DNA of 64,000 nt, from NCBI RefSeq assembly GCF_002261335.1, contig NZ_NEVL01000003.1, positions 558,001 through 622,000 of the forward strand. The letters run 5' to 3'. Source of the DNA: Bordetella genomosp. 1. Lineage in GTDB: Bacteria > Pseudomonadota > Gammaproteobacteria > Burkholderiales > Burkholderiaceae_B. The number at the start of each line of letters is the position of its first letter. Positions within the stretch are counted from its first letter, which is position 1. The translations under genes and the position numbers were made by a program. The notes under the pieces are model-generated. The model did not search any database. It was not told the DNA's origin and worked only from the letters and a program-made list of their open reading frames with translations. Of the stretch, positions 33,632 to 42,434 are shown in pieces.

Positions 33632-35317
33632 ATGCTGCAACACCCCCACACCAAGTACCCGCCCCGACCGCCCGTCGCCCTGCCCGACCGCCAATGGCCC
33701 TCGCGCACGCTGCACGGCGCCCCCATCTGGCTCTCCACCGATCTGCGCGACGGCAACCAGGCGCTGTTCGAGCCCATGAACCGCGAGCGCAAGCTGCGTC
33801 TGTTCGACGAGCTGGTGCGCATCGGCTTCAAGGAGATCGAGGTCGGCTTTCCGGCCGCCTCGCAGACCGACTTCGACATCGTGCGCCACCTGATCGACGG
33901 CGACCTGATCCCGGCCGACGTCACGCCCATGGTGATGACGCAACTGCGCGAAGACCTGATCCGCGACACCGTGCGCAGCGTGCAGGGCGCACGCCGCGTC
34001 ATCGTGCACTTCTACAACGCCATCGCGCCGGCGTGGCGCGAGATCGTGTTCGGCATGAGCGTGGACGAGATCATCGCCATGGTGCGCCATCACATCGCGC
34101 TGCTGGTCTCGCTCACCGACGCCCATCCGGAAACCGAATGGGTGCTGCAGTATTCGCCCGAGACCTTCTGCATGGCCGAGCTGGAGGTGTCGCTCGCGGT
34201 CTGCAACGCCGCCATCGAGGCCTGGGACGCGGGCCCGACGCGGCCGATGATCGTCAACCTGCCGACCACCGTCGAGGTCAGCACGCCCAACGTGTTCGCC
34301 GACCAGATCGAGTGGATGAGCCGCCGGCTCGACCGGCGCGAACACATCGTGCTGTCGGTGCACCCGCACAATGATCGCGGCACCGGCGTGGCCTGCGCCG
34401 AACAGGCCCTGCTGGCCGGCGCGCAGCGCGTCGAGGGCTGCCTGTTCGGCAACGGCGAGCGCAGCGGCAACCTCGACGTGGTGACGCTGGCGCTCAATCT
34501 CTATACCCAGGGCATCGGCCCGGGCCTGGACTTCTCCGACATCGCCGCCGTGGCGCGCATCGCCGAGGCCTGCACCGCGCTGCCGATCCACCCGCGCCAC
34601 CCTTATGTGGGCGACCTGGTGTTCACCGCCTTCTCCGGCTCGCACCAGGACGCCATCGCCAAGGGCTTCGCGGCGCAGCGCGACGGCGCGCCCTGGCGCG
34701 TGCCCTATCTGCCGGTCGATCCCAAGGACCTGGGCCGCACCTACGACAGCATCGTGCGCGTCAACAGCCAGTCGGGCAAAGGCGGCATCGCCTACCTGCT
34801 GCAGCGCGACCGCGGCATCGTGATGCCGCGCCGCATGCAGGTGGAGTTCAGCGCCATCGTGCAGAAGCAGGCCGACAGCAGCGAAGCCGAGCTGAGCAGC
34901 GACGCCCTCTGGCAACTGTTCCGCCAGACCTATCTCGCGCCCGCCGGCGGGCTGCGCTACCTCGGCCACCGGCTGAGCGAAACCGCCGACGGCCGGCAAC
35001 ACATCCAGATCGATCTGGAGACGCCCGCCGGCGCGGCGTGCACGCTGGCGGGCAGCGGCAACGGCCCGGTGGACGCGGCGGTGGCGGCGCTCGGCCTGCC
35101 GCTGCGCATCGACAGCTTCGAGGAGCGCAGTCTCGACGCGGGCGCGGGCGCCCAGGCGCTGGCCGTGATCGAGGCGGCCAGTCCGGGCGTGGCGGGCTCG
35201 CGCTTCGGCGCCGGCATCCACGCCAACATCGTCACGGCCTCGCTGCTCGCGCTGCTCAGCGTGGCGGCGCGCTACGGCCACGCGCTGCCCGCCCAGGAGA
35301 CGGCGGCGGCCGGCTGA
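33632..35317 (+). CDS. leuA: 2-isopropylmalate synthase
   Basis: The 561-residue enzyme condenses acetyl-CoA and 2-oxoisovalerate in the first committed step of leucine synthesis. The TIM-barrel catalytic domain (about 25-310) begins with LSTDLRDGNQALFEPM, the divalent-metal Asp motif. It also contains the HPHNDRGTGVACAEQALLAGA metal-binding His-X-His stretch and GCLFGNGERSGNLD. A linker and a C-terminal LeuA allosteric domain (about 435-550) follow, which gives leucine feedback inhibition. Length and motifs fit the long LeuA2 type (yeast/actinobacterial form). The start has GAGG 5 bases upstream. Expression is probably also controlled by the leader peptide upstream. Confidence 0.95.
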   Translation: MLQHPHTKYPPRPPVALPDRQWPSRTLHGAPIWLSTDLRDGNQALFEPMNRERKLRLFDELVRIGFKEIEVGFPAASQTDFDIVRHLIDGDLIPADVTPMVMTQLREDLIRDTVRSVQGARRVIVHFYNAIAPAWREIVFGMSVDEIIAMVRHHIALLVSLTDAHPETEWVLQYSPETFCMAELEVSLAVCNAAIEAWDAGPTRPMIVNLPTTVEVSTPNVFADQIEWMSRRLDRREHIVLSVHPHNDRGTGVACAEQALLAGAQRVEGCLFGNGERSGNLDVVTLALNLYTQGIGPGLDFSDIAAVARIAEACTALPIHPRHPYVGDLVFTAFSGSHQDAIAKGFAAQRDGAPWRVPYLPVDPKDLGRTYDSIVRVNSQSGKGGIAYLLQRDRGIVMPRRMQVEFSAIVQKQADSSEAELSSDALWQLFRQTYLAPAGGLRYLGHRLSETADGRQHIQIDLETPAGAACTLAGSGNGPVDAAVAALGLPLRIDSFEERSLDAGAGAQALAVIEAASPGVAGSRFGAGIHANIVTASLLALLSVAARYGHALPAQETAAAG

Positions 35318-35332
35318 GCGGCGCCGCCCATG

Positions 35333-35362
35333 AAAAAACGCCCCGATGCTGCCATCGGGGCG
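35333..35362 (-). terminator. Rho-independent terminator of the gluconate dehydrogenase-type operon
   Basis: On the minus strand, CGCCCCGATG pairs with CATCGGGGCG around a four-base loop and is followed by six T residues. It lies between the convergent leuA and cytochrome c genes and serves the leftward operon. Confidence 0.85.
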
Positions 35363-35404
35363 TTCGATACGCGGCAGGCGCCGGCCGCGGCCGGCGCCGC
35401 GCGT

Positions 35405-36703
35405 TCAGCGCTTCGGACCGGGGTCCGCGCCGATTTCCTTGCGCACCTTGGCCACGTCGGAGGCGGTCACGGCCGCGCCCTTGTTGCCCCAGCTGCCTCG
35501 CACGAAGGTGACCACGTCGGCCACTTCCGCGTCGTTCAGGCGCCAGTCGAAGCCCGGCATGCCATACGCGGTGGGTGCGGCCTGGGTGGCCGGCATCTGG
35601 CCGCCCTTGAGCACGATGTGGATCAGCGAGGTCGGATCGCTGGAGTTCACGGTCGAGCTCAGCGCCAGCTGCGGGAACGTCTCGGCGTAGCCCTTGCCGG
35701 TGCTGCGGTGGCAGGCGGCGCAGTTGTTGAGGAACTGCAGCGCGCCGTTGCTGGTGTCGCGGCCCACGCGCAGATCCTGGGCGGCCTTGTCGTCGTAGGC
35801 GAGCTTGGCGTTCGCCTTTTCGTCGACCGGCTTGAGGCTCTTCAGGTACGCCGCGATGGCGTTGAGGTCCTCGTCGCTCAGATGCTGCGTGCTGTCGGCC
35901 ACGACCTGCGCCATGCCGCCGAACGCCGCCGAATGGCTGTTGCGACCGCTCTTCAGGAACGCCACGATGTCGGCCTGCGACCAGCTGCCCAGCCCGTCGG
36001 CGCTGTCGCCGCGCAGGTTCTTCGCGAGCCAGCCTTCGATCACGCCTCCCGAAAGGAACGCCGTGCCGTCGGCATCGGTGAGCGCCTTTTCCTGCAGGCC
36101 CACGCCGCGCGGGGTGTGGCAGGCGCCGCAGTGACCCAGCCCTTCGACCAGGTACTTGCCGCGCAGCATCACCGCCTGGTCGGCGGCCGAGGCGGACGCC
36201 GGCACCGCGTCGGCGACGTCGGGCGCATAGACCCAGCGCCAGACCGTGAGCGGCCAGCGCATCGACAGCGGCCACACGATGTCGGTGTCGCGGTTTTCCT
36301 GGCGCACCGGCGCCACGCCCTGCATGAAGTACGCGTAGAGCGCCTTCACGTCATCGGGCGACACCTTGGCGTACGAGGTGTACGGCATGGCGGGATAGAG
36401 CGTGTGGCCGTCCTTGGCCACGCCATGGCGCACGGCACGATCGAAATCCTCGAGCGTGTAGTTGCCGATGCCGGTGTCCTTGTCGGGCGTGATGTTGGTC
36501 GAATAGATCATGCCCAGCGGCGAATCCAGGCCCAGGCCGCCGGCATAGGGCTTGCCGCCCTTGACCGTGTGGCAGGCCACGCAGTCGCCGGCACGGGACA
36601 GGTACTCGCCCTTCTTGATGAGCGCCGCATCGGCGCCATCGGCGGCGAACGCGGGCAGGCTGACGACAGCGCAGGCCAGCGCCATGATGGTTTGCTTGAT
36701 CAT
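35405..36703 (-). CDS. Triheme cytochrome c subunit of gluconate 2-dehydrogenase-type complex
   Basis: The 432-residue exported protein has a signal peptide (ending PAFAAD) and three CXXCH heme sites (CVACH near 40, CGACH near 190, CAACH near 330). The arrangement is that of the gluconate 2-dehydrogenase cytochrome subunit. Unlike the cytochrome at 23152, it lacks a clear C-terminal anchor helix. It is the last gene of a three-gene leftward operon, 13 bp after the flavoprotein gene, and is followed by a strong terminator. Confidence 0.9.
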   Translation of the reverse strand: MIKQTIMALACAVVSLPAFAADGADAALIKKGEYLSRAGDCVACHTVKGGKPYAGGLGLDSPLGMIYSTNITPDKDTGIGNYTLEDFDRAVRHGVAKDGHTLYPAMPYTSYAKVSPDDVKALYAYFMQGVAPVRQENRDTDIVWPLSMRWPLTVWRWVYAPDVADAVPASASAADQAVMLRGKYLVEGLGHCGACHTPRGVGLQEKALTDADGTAFLSGGVIEGWLAKNLRGDSADGLGSWSQADIVAFLKSGRNSHSAAFGGMAQVVADSTQHLSDEDLNAIAAYLKSLKPVDEKANAKLAYDDKAAQDLRVGRDTSNGALQFLNNCAACHRSTGKGYAETFPQLALSSTVNSSDPTSLIHIVLKGGQMPATQAAPTAYGMPGFDWRLNDAEVADVVTFVRGSWGNKGAAVTASDVAKVRKEIGADPGPKR

Positions 36704-36716
36704 GATGCGTGCCTCC

Positions 36717-38492
36717 TCAAGCCTGGACCAGCGGACCGGGGTTCTTCAGATACTGCTCCCGGATCGCCTTGGCGGCCCAATAGGCCAGCGCGCCGACCAG
36801 GCCGGTGGGGTTGTAGCCCATGTTCTGCGGGAAGGCGCAGGCGCCCATCACGAACACGTTCGGCACGTCCCAGCTCTGCAGGTACTTGTTGACCACGCTC
36901 TCGCGCGGGTTCGAGCCCATGATGGCGCCGCCCGTGTTGTGCGTGCTCTGGTACAGGCGCGTGTCGTAGTGCGCACCCTTCTTGCGGGTGGCGACGAACA
37001 CCTTCTCGTGCTTGATGTTCTTGCCGACTTCCTCCATGCGCTTGCCCATGTAGTCGAGCATCGCAAACTCGTTGTCGTGCCAGTCGAACGTCATGCGCAG
37101 CAGCGGCTGGCCGTAGGCGTCCTTGTAGGTCGGGTCCAGCGACAGGTAGGCGTCGTTGTACGACTGCACCGAGCCGGAGATGCCGATCGTCATGTAGCGC
37201 TGGTAGGTGTCCTGCACGTTGGCCTTCCAGCCCGAACCCCAGCTGGCCGCGCCCGGCGTGGTCGGGGTCTGCTTGATGGGACGGCCGCCGTAGCGCACGT
37301 GACGGATGCTGGCGCCGCCGATGAAGCCGAGCGGGCCGTGGTCGAACTGGTCGCCATTGAGGTCGTCCATGCCGACGCCGCCGGCGCCGGTGCCCACGAA
37401 CGGGTTGAGCTGCGTGCCCTTGGGCAGCAGCACGTTGACCGCGCCGTTCATCTGGTAGGCGTAGTTCTTGCCCACCGTGCCTTCGCCGGTCTTGGGATCG
37501 TAGGGCTTGCCGATGCCCGAGAGCAGCAGCAGGCGCACGTTGTGCATCTGGTAGGCGGTCAGCAGCACCAGGTCGGCGGGCTGCTCGATCTCCTGGCCCT
37601 TCTCGTCGATGTAGGTCACGCCCACGGCCTTCTTGCCGGTGGAGTCGAGGTTGACCTTGATGACGTGCGAGCGGGTGCGCAGTTCGAAGTTGGGCTTCTT
37701 CAGCAGCACCGGCAGGATGGTGGTCTGCGGCGAGGCCTTCGAATACATGTAGCAGCCGTAGTTTTCGCAGAAACCACAGAAATTACAGGGGCCCAAGCGC
37801 ACGCCGTAGGGGTTGGTGTACGGACCCGAGGCGTTGGACGCGGGCGCCGGGTAGGGATTGAAGCCGGCTTCGCGCGCGGCCTTCTCGAACAGCTGGGCAC
37901 CCAGCGTGTTGGCCAGCGGGGCCAGCGGGTATTCCTTGCTGCGGCGGCCTTCGAGCGGGTTGCCGCCCTCGACGATCTTGCCCTGGATGTTGCCGGCCTT
38001 GCCGGACGTGCCGCACACGTCCTCGAAGTGCGTGAAGTGCGGCTCCAGCTCGTCGTACGTGACGCCGAAGTCCTGCAGGTTCATGCCTTCGGGGATGAAC
38101 TTCTTGCCGTAGCGCGTTTCGTAGCGCGTGCGCAGTTCCAGCTCTTCGGGCAGCACGCGGTAGTGCATGCCGTTCCAGTGGAAGCCCGCGCCGCCCACGC
38201 CGTTGCCCAGCAGGAAGGAGCCGTGCTGGCGATACGGCACCGCGGTGTCATTGACGCCGTGGCGGATCGTCACGGTTTCCTTGGACAGGTCCTGGTAGAG
38301 CTTGCCGCGCACCGAGTACGCCAGCTCGTCGAGCACCTTGGGATACTCGGCGTCGGTCGGGGTGTCCTGCATGTGGCCGCGCTCCAGCGCCAGCACGTGC
38401 ATGCCCGCATCGGTCAGTTCCTGACCCAGGATGGCGCCGGTCCAGCCGAAACCGACCAGCACCACATCCACTTTGTCTTTTTTGATTGCCAT
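36717..38492 (-). CDS. GMC-family flavoprotein, gluconate 2-dehydrogenase-type large subunit
   Basis: The 591-residue flavoprotein has an N-terminal FAD loop (VVLVGFGWTGAILGQELTDAG, residues 10-29 being the core). A cysteine cluster, CNFCGFCENYGC (near 235), resembles an iron-sulfur site. The C-terminal block STHNTGGAIMGSNPRESVVN and NMGYNPTGLVGALAYWAA carries the GMC active-site region. It probably oxidises gluconate, 2-ketogluconate or a related sugar acid in the periplasm. It has no signal peptide and is presumably exported with the Tat-tagged gamma subunit encoded 3 bp upstream. Confidence 0.88.
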   Translation of the reverse strand: MAIKKDKVDVVLVGFGWTGAILGQELTDAGMHVLALERGHMQDTPTDAEYPKVLDELAYSVRGKLYQDLSKETVTIRHGVNDTAVPYRQHGSFLLGNGVGGAGFHWNGMHYRVLPEELELRTRYETRYGKKFIPEGMNLQDFGVTYDELEPHFTHFEDVCGTSGKAGNIQGKIVEGGNPLEGRRSKEYPLAPLANTLGAQLFEKAAREAGFNPYPAPASNASGPYTNPYGVRLGPCNFCGFCENYGCYMYSKASPQTTILPVLLKKPNFELRTRSHVIKVNLDSTGKKAVGVTYIDEKGQEIEQPADLVLLTAYQMHNVRLLLLSGIGKPYDPKTGEGTVGKNYAYQMNGAVNVLLPKGTQLNPFVGTGAGGVGMDDLNGDQFDHGPLGFIGGASIRHVRYGGRPIKQTPTTPGAASWGSGWKANVQDTYQRYMTIGISGSVQSYNDAYLSLDPTYKDAYGQPLLRMTFDWHDNEFAMLDYMGKRMEEVGKNIKHEKVFVATRKKGAHYDTRLYQSTHNTGGAIMGSNPRESVVNKYLQSWDVPNVFVMGACAFPQNMGYNPTGLVGALAYWAAKAIREQYLKNPGPLVQA

Positions 38493-38495
38493 CGT

Positions 38496-39212
38496 TCAAC
38501 CCTTCTCGCCGGAGATCGACACGGGGCCGTACGGGTACTTCGCGTTGGGCTGGTCGACCCAGTCCATGAAGTCGCCGCGCGCGCCCGGGAAGCCCACGAG
38601 CTTCCAACCCACCATGCCCTTGTTGCCGCCATACATCGGGTCGGCGAAGAAGCCTTCCTTGGTGTTGGCCAGCAGGTAGCTGAAGAAGGTGGTGGCGGGG
38701 ACCTTGTCGAGCTTGATCTTGTTGCCCTGCAGGTCGTGCAGGATCTGCTCCTGCAGCGTCTTGTCGAGCTCGGCGTAGACCTTGCCGTGCGTCTGGCGGC
38801 TCCAGGCGTTCAGGCCGGCGATGCCGTTGCGGTAGATGTCGCGCGGGGTCTGGTCGAGCTGGTAGCCCATCTCCGGGCGCTGCTCGGTATTGAACGGACC
38901 TTCCATGTACCAGAGCTTGCCGTGACCGTAGGGGTCTTCCATCTGGCGGTCGATGAACTCGGGCACGCCCGCGGCCACGGCGCCGGGGCCCAGGTCGTCG
39001 GCGGGGATGAGGTGATCCACCGCGGCATTGATGAATGCCCACTCTTCCTGGTTGAAATACGTGGGCGTGTAGGGCTTGTTCTGGGCCTTTCTGTCCGCAT
39101 CGCTGCTACAGGCCGTCTGCGAGACGACCATGCCGCCCGCGAGGGTCGTGGCAGGAACCAGCGCTACAGCCTGCTGCAGGAAACGCCTGCGCGGCCGCGT
39201 GTCTTCTGTCAT
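38496..39212 (-). CDS. Gluconate 2-dehydrogenase subunit 3 (gamma) family protein
   Basis: The 238-residue protein has a twin-arginine leader (RPRRRFLQQAVALVPATTLA, residues 6-25) and then a Cys (QTACSSD, near residue 35) that could be a lipidation site. The remainder matches the gluconate 2-dehydrogenase gamma family, with EWAFINAAVDHLIPADDLGPGA near 55-76. It should act as the Tat escort and structural subunit of the flavoprotein. It is the first gene of the operon, and a long inverted repeat lies 150-220 bp upstream. Confidence 0.88.
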   Translation of the reverse strand: MTEDTRPRRRFLQQAVALVPATTLAGGMVVSQTACSSDADRKAQNKPYTPTYFNQEEWAFINAAVDHLIPADDLGPGAVAAGVPEFIDRQMEDPYGHGKLWYMEGPFNTEQRPEMGYQLDQTPRDIYRNGIAGLNAWSRQTHGKVYAELDKTLQEQILHDLQGNKIKLDKVPATTFFSYLLANTKEGFFADPMYGGNKGMVGWKLVGFPGARGDFMDWVDQPNAKYPYGPVSISGEKG

Positions 39213-39760
39213 GTGACTTCTCCGTGATTTTTCCTAGCTGTCACTGCTCGAACTCGAACATGCAATGCCGGAAACACGAACCGCCGAGCTGGTGACAACA
39301 CGCACTGCCTTCCGCGCGGCACGAAGCCCTGCATTCGGCAAGCTGATGCAATCCCTAGTCGGGATAGCCCGAGCGATTATGCGCTTCGCTCACCGGGCAG
39401 CTCATTTACCCGAGTAGATCGCTCGGACTATCCGGGGCAATCCCCTACTCTCATCACAGGTTTAACGCGGCTGTCAGGCTGCGCCGGCGGCCGTGCGCAG
39501 GCCGCGGGCGCCGAGCGGACCTGCCGCTGCGGGCCCGCACGCGCCGCCCGCCCGCCGCGCGGCGTGCCGACGGCGGCAGCGCCACCCGCCGAAACGCCGC
39601 ACTTTCATCCGCGTTTTCAGTTAGTTGCGGGCGCATCGAATCGCGCCCGGCAAGGTTGCGTGCGACGTGCAGCCCTGCAGCGCGGCGTCTGGGTCGGGCG
39701 CGGGTGCCGCGCAACGCGCGCGATCACGATGCCTGCCGCCTGCGCGTCTCAAGCCGCATC
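39213..39760. other. Intergenic region between gluconate dehydrogenase and galU
   Basis: No gene is supported. The half next to the dehydrogenase operon contains a long inverted repeat (39362-39433) flanked by two related sequences, AATCCCTAG (39350-39358) and AATCCCCTA (39440-39448). The other half is very GC-rich and featureless up to the galU terminator. Confidence 0.5.
39362..39433. promoter_or_regulatory. Long imperfect inverted repeat upstream of the gluconate dehydrogenase operon
   Basis: GGATAGCCCGAGCGAT (39362-39377) and ATCGCTCGGACTATCC (39418-39433) are 16-bp arms with a single mismatch, separated by 40 bp. The position, 150-220 bp before the operon start, suits an activator or repressor binding in a loop. 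No regulator gene is adjacent. Confidence 0.55.
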
Positions 39761-39791
39761 AAAAAAGGGCGCCAGGTGTGCCCTGGCGCCC
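39761..39791 (-). terminator. Rho-independent terminator of galU
   Basis: On the minus strand a GGGCGCCAGG/CCTGGCGCCC stem with a short loop is followed by six T residues. It lies about 90 bp after the galU stop. Confidence 0.8.
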
Positions 39792-39878
39792 TCTTGCGGT
39801 GCTTTTCGGTCCGTTGTGGTGCGGCGCAAAAGCAACACACCTTACTCAAGCCTGACGTCCATGCGCCGCACGCGTGGC

Positions 39879-40775
39879 TCACTCCTCGGCCGTGTCGAGC
39901 TGGTGATACTTGCGGCCCAGCTCCACGTTGGCGCGGTAAAAGCCCGCCTTGCTGCCGCAGTCGTAGCGCTCGCCCTCGTACTGATAGCCGAACACGGCGC
40001 GGTCCTTCAGCATGGCGGCGATCGCATCGGTGAGCTGGATCTCGCCGCCCACCCCGGCCTGGGTCTGGCGCAGGTAGGTGAAGATCTCGGGCTCCAGCAC
40101 ATAGCGCCCCACCACGCCCAGGCGCGACGGCGCGTCGCGCGGCGCGGGCTTTTCCACGATGCCGCTGACCTGCATCAGGCGCTCGTCGCGCATCTGGCCC
40201 GACACGATGCCATAGCGATCGGTGTGCTCGGGCTTGACCGGCTGCACGGCGAGCACGCTGCCGCCCTGCTTGCGCGCCACCTCGACCATCTGCGCCGTCA
40301 CCGGCGTGTCGGCATCGATCAGGTCGTCGGCCAGTAGCACCACGAAGGGCTCGTTGCCGACGATGGCTTCCGCACACAGCACCGCGTGGCCCAGGCCCAG
40401 CGGCGCCGACTGGCGCGTGTAGACGCAGTTGACGTGGTCGGGCAGCACACTGCGCACGGTCTCGAGCAGCTCGGTCTTGTTCTTCGATTCCAGCGTGGCC
40501 TCGAGCTCGGGCACACGGTCGAAGTGATCCTCGATCGGCCGCTTGTTGCGGCCGGTGATGAAGATCAGTTCGGTAATGCCGGCGGCCACGGCCTCTTCGA
40601 CCGCATACTGAATCAGGGGCTTGTCGACCACCGGCAGCATTTCCTTGGGCATGGCCTTGGTGGCCGGCAAAAAACGGGTGCCCAGACCCGCGACCGGGAA
40701 TACGGCCTTGCGCACCGCCGGCAGGGGCTTGGCGCCGCGATCGGCGCGCACGGCGCCCGGATGATCCATGGACAT
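39879..40775 (-). CDS. galU: UTP-glucose-1-phosphate uridylyltransferase
   Basis: The 298-residue enzyme makes UDP-glucose from UTP and glucose 1-phosphate for envelope polysaccharides and galactose metabolism. The nucleotide-binding motif [23 protein letters not shown] is near the N-terminus (residues 24-46). [22 protein letters not shown] and GRYVLEP follow, as in bacterial GalU. The ATG at 40773-40775 has GGAG seven bases upstream; a frame continuing to 41288 has no such support. It is divergent from the DUF4142 gene by 181 bp. Confidence 0.93.
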   Translation of the reverse strand: MSMDHPGAVRADRGAKPLPAVRKAVFPVAGLGTRFLPATKAMPKEMLPVVDKPLIQYAVEEAVAAGITELIFITGRNKRPIEDHFDRVPELEATLESKNKTELLETVRSVLPDHVNCVYTRQSAPLGLGHAVLCAEAIVGNEPFVVLLADDLIDADTPVTAQMVEVARKQGGSVLAVQPVKPEHTDRYGIVSGQMRDERLMQVSGIVEKPAPRDAPSRLGVVGRYVLEPEIFTYLRQTQAGVGGEIQLTDAIAAMLKDRAVFGYQYEGERYDCGSKAGFYRANVELGRKYHQLDTAEE

Positions 40776-40956
40776 CGAAAACTCCAGAAGCGTTCGATGA
40801 AAGCACCGACGGTTGTGAACGCAACGGGCCGCGGTGGCCGGCAGCCTTGCCCACCTGGGCACTGCCGACGCTGCACTGCCGCAATTTCCGTGCCCGGGCA
40901 TGGCGGTTGCTAAGGGTGACCGCATCGAGCCCGCCCCGGGCTCCCGAGGAGACCCC

Positions 40957-41559
40957 ATGCAACCCATCACCCGCACCCACGCCCCCCTCCGCCTGCTCGC
41001 CCTGTCGCTCGCCACCGCGGGCGTGCTGGCCTGGGCCATGCCCACGCAGGCCCAGCAGACCGCCGCGCCGGCCGGCGGCGCCGTCAGCGCGCAACACGAC
41101 AAGGCGATGGGCGAACTGGCGGGCGCCGACAAGGACTTCCTGGAGAACGCGGCGCAGTCGGGCCACTTCGAGATCGAGGGCAGCAAGCTCGCGCTGGAAA
41201 AGTCGGGCAACGCGGACGTCAAGACCTTCGCGCAGAAGATGATCGACGAGCACGGCAAGGTGGGCGCGGCGCTCGCGGCGCTGGCCAAGCAGAAAGGCTA
41301 CGACGCGCCGAGCGGCCCCTCGCTGATGCAACAGGCCAAGCTCAAGACGCTGGACATGAGCGACGACGGCTTCGACAAGCGCTACGCCGAGATGGTGGGC
41401 GTGACCGCCCACGAAGACGCCGTCACGCTGTTCCGCAAGGCCAGCGAGGAGGCGAAGGACCCCGACGTCAAGGCCTTCGCCGCCAAGACGCTGCCGGCGC
41501 TCAAGGAACACCTGACCGCCTCCCGGGCCCTGCAGAGCAAGGTCGGCGGCGGCAAGTGA
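40957..41559 (+). CDS. Exported DUF4142 protein
   Basis: The 200-residue protein has a signal peptide ending PTQAQQ (about residue 35). A helical DUF4142 domain follows ([21 protein letters not shown] near 60-80, and [20 protein letters not shown]). The family is ferritin-like in shape and is usually periplasmic or outer-membrane associated with unknown function. AGGAG precedes the ATG by 5-6 bases. Confidence 0.85.
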   Translation: MQPITRTHAPLRLLALSLATAGVLAWAMPTQAQQTAAPAGGAVSAQHDKAMGELAGADKDFLENAAQSGHFEIEGSKLALEKSGNADVKTFAQKMIDEHGKVGAALAALAKQKGYDAPSGPSLMQQAKLKTLDMSDDGFDKRYAEMVGVTAHEDAVTLFRKASEEAKDPDVKAFAAKTLPALKEHLTASRALQSKVGGGK

Positions 41560-41563
41560 GCGA

Positions 41564-41833
41564 TCAGGCGAAGCGCGCCAGCGCTTCCTCGCCGGTCATG
41601 CCCGGCGTCACGCCGAGCGCGGCCGCGGCGGCCGACACCGCGGAAATGGCGGTGGTGCGCATGTCGTCGAAATCGTTGACGCCCGACACGATAGCGATGG
41701 CCTCGCCGGTCTTGTCGAAGGTGACGGGGTTCAGATAGCCGCAAGCCAGGATGCCCTTGCCGCCCACCAGCATCAGCAGCGGACGCTTGAGTTCGATACG
41801 GACTTGCTTGAAGGCGGCGAAATCGACGGACAT
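41564..41833 (-). CDS. YunC-like DUF1805 protein
   Basis: The 89-residue protein fits the DUF1805/YunC family: ELKRPLLMLVGGKGILACGYLN near residues 14-35, a typical strand-loop-strand, then an Ala-rich helix. The function is unknown. GGAG lies 9 bases before the ATG at 41831-41833. The stop lies 4 bp from the DUF4142 stop on the other strand. Confidence 0.7.
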   Translation of the reverse strand: MSVDFAAFKQVRIELKRPLLMLVGGKGILACGYLNPVTFDKTGEAIAIVSGVNDFDDMRTTAISAVSAAAAALGVTPGMTGEEALARFA

Positions 41834-41916
41834 GGTGAAACGCTCCAGGATCGGCGCCGCGACGCGCGGCGCAAAGCCGGATGATAAGCCAGCGCGCACC
41901 GGCGCGGATTGACGCC

Positions 41917-42351
41917 CTACGATTCGAACGTGATTTCCACCGATGCCGCGCTGCGATGCGCGGACCCGTGGAACACCGCCTCGATGTTGTTGCCGTCGGG
42001 GTCGAGCACGAAGGCGCCGTAGTAGCCCGGGTGATACGGCCGCTCGCCGGGCGCGCCATTGTCGCGTCCGCCCGCCGCCAGCGCGGCGCGATGAAAGGCC
42101 TCGACCATGGCGGTATCGCGCGCCTGGAACGCGAGATGGTGGCGTCCCGTGAGCACGCCGCAGGCCGCCGCGCTGTCCACGCTAGACACGAACAACTCAT
42201 CGATCCAGAAGAAATCCGGACCGTCCCCGCCCCAGGGCACGGCCAGTGCCTCGCAGACGGCGGCATAGAAGCGCCGGCTGGCCGGCAGGTCTCGTACCAC
42301 CAGTTGGATATGGTCGATAAGGCGACCGCGATGCAACGACTGCGTTTCCAT
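41917..42351 (-). CDS. VOC-superfamily (glyoxalase/bleomycin resistance-like) protein
   Basis: The 144-residue vicinal-oxygen-chelate protein has metal-type ligands His in LIDHIQL (about 14), His in RHHLAFQA (about 72) and Glu in GNNIEAVFHG (about 122). It has the two paired beta-alpha-beta-beta-beta modules of the family. It could be a lyase, a dioxygenase or an antibiotic-binding protein. The gene follows livF by 83 bp and may be part of that transcript. Confidence 0.8.
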   Translation of the reverse strand: METQSLHRGRLIDHIQLVVRDLPASRRFYAAVCEALAVPWGGDGPDFFWIDELFVSSVDSAAACGVLTGRHHLAFQARDTAMVEAFHRAALAAGGRDNGAPGERPYHPGYYGAFVLDPDGNNIEAVFHGSAHRSAASVEITFES

Positions 42352-42434
42352 GTCTGTCTCCCTTGCCGGCCCCGCGCCGGTCCATCCGCCATCGTAACCG
42401 CTGCCGTGCGGCGCGGTGGCGGCAGGCCTGCGGC

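Noticed and set aside
33464-35281. 605-codon minus-strand frame opposite leuA
   Set aside because: It is the antisense shadow of leuA and has low-complexity content without any recognisable domain.
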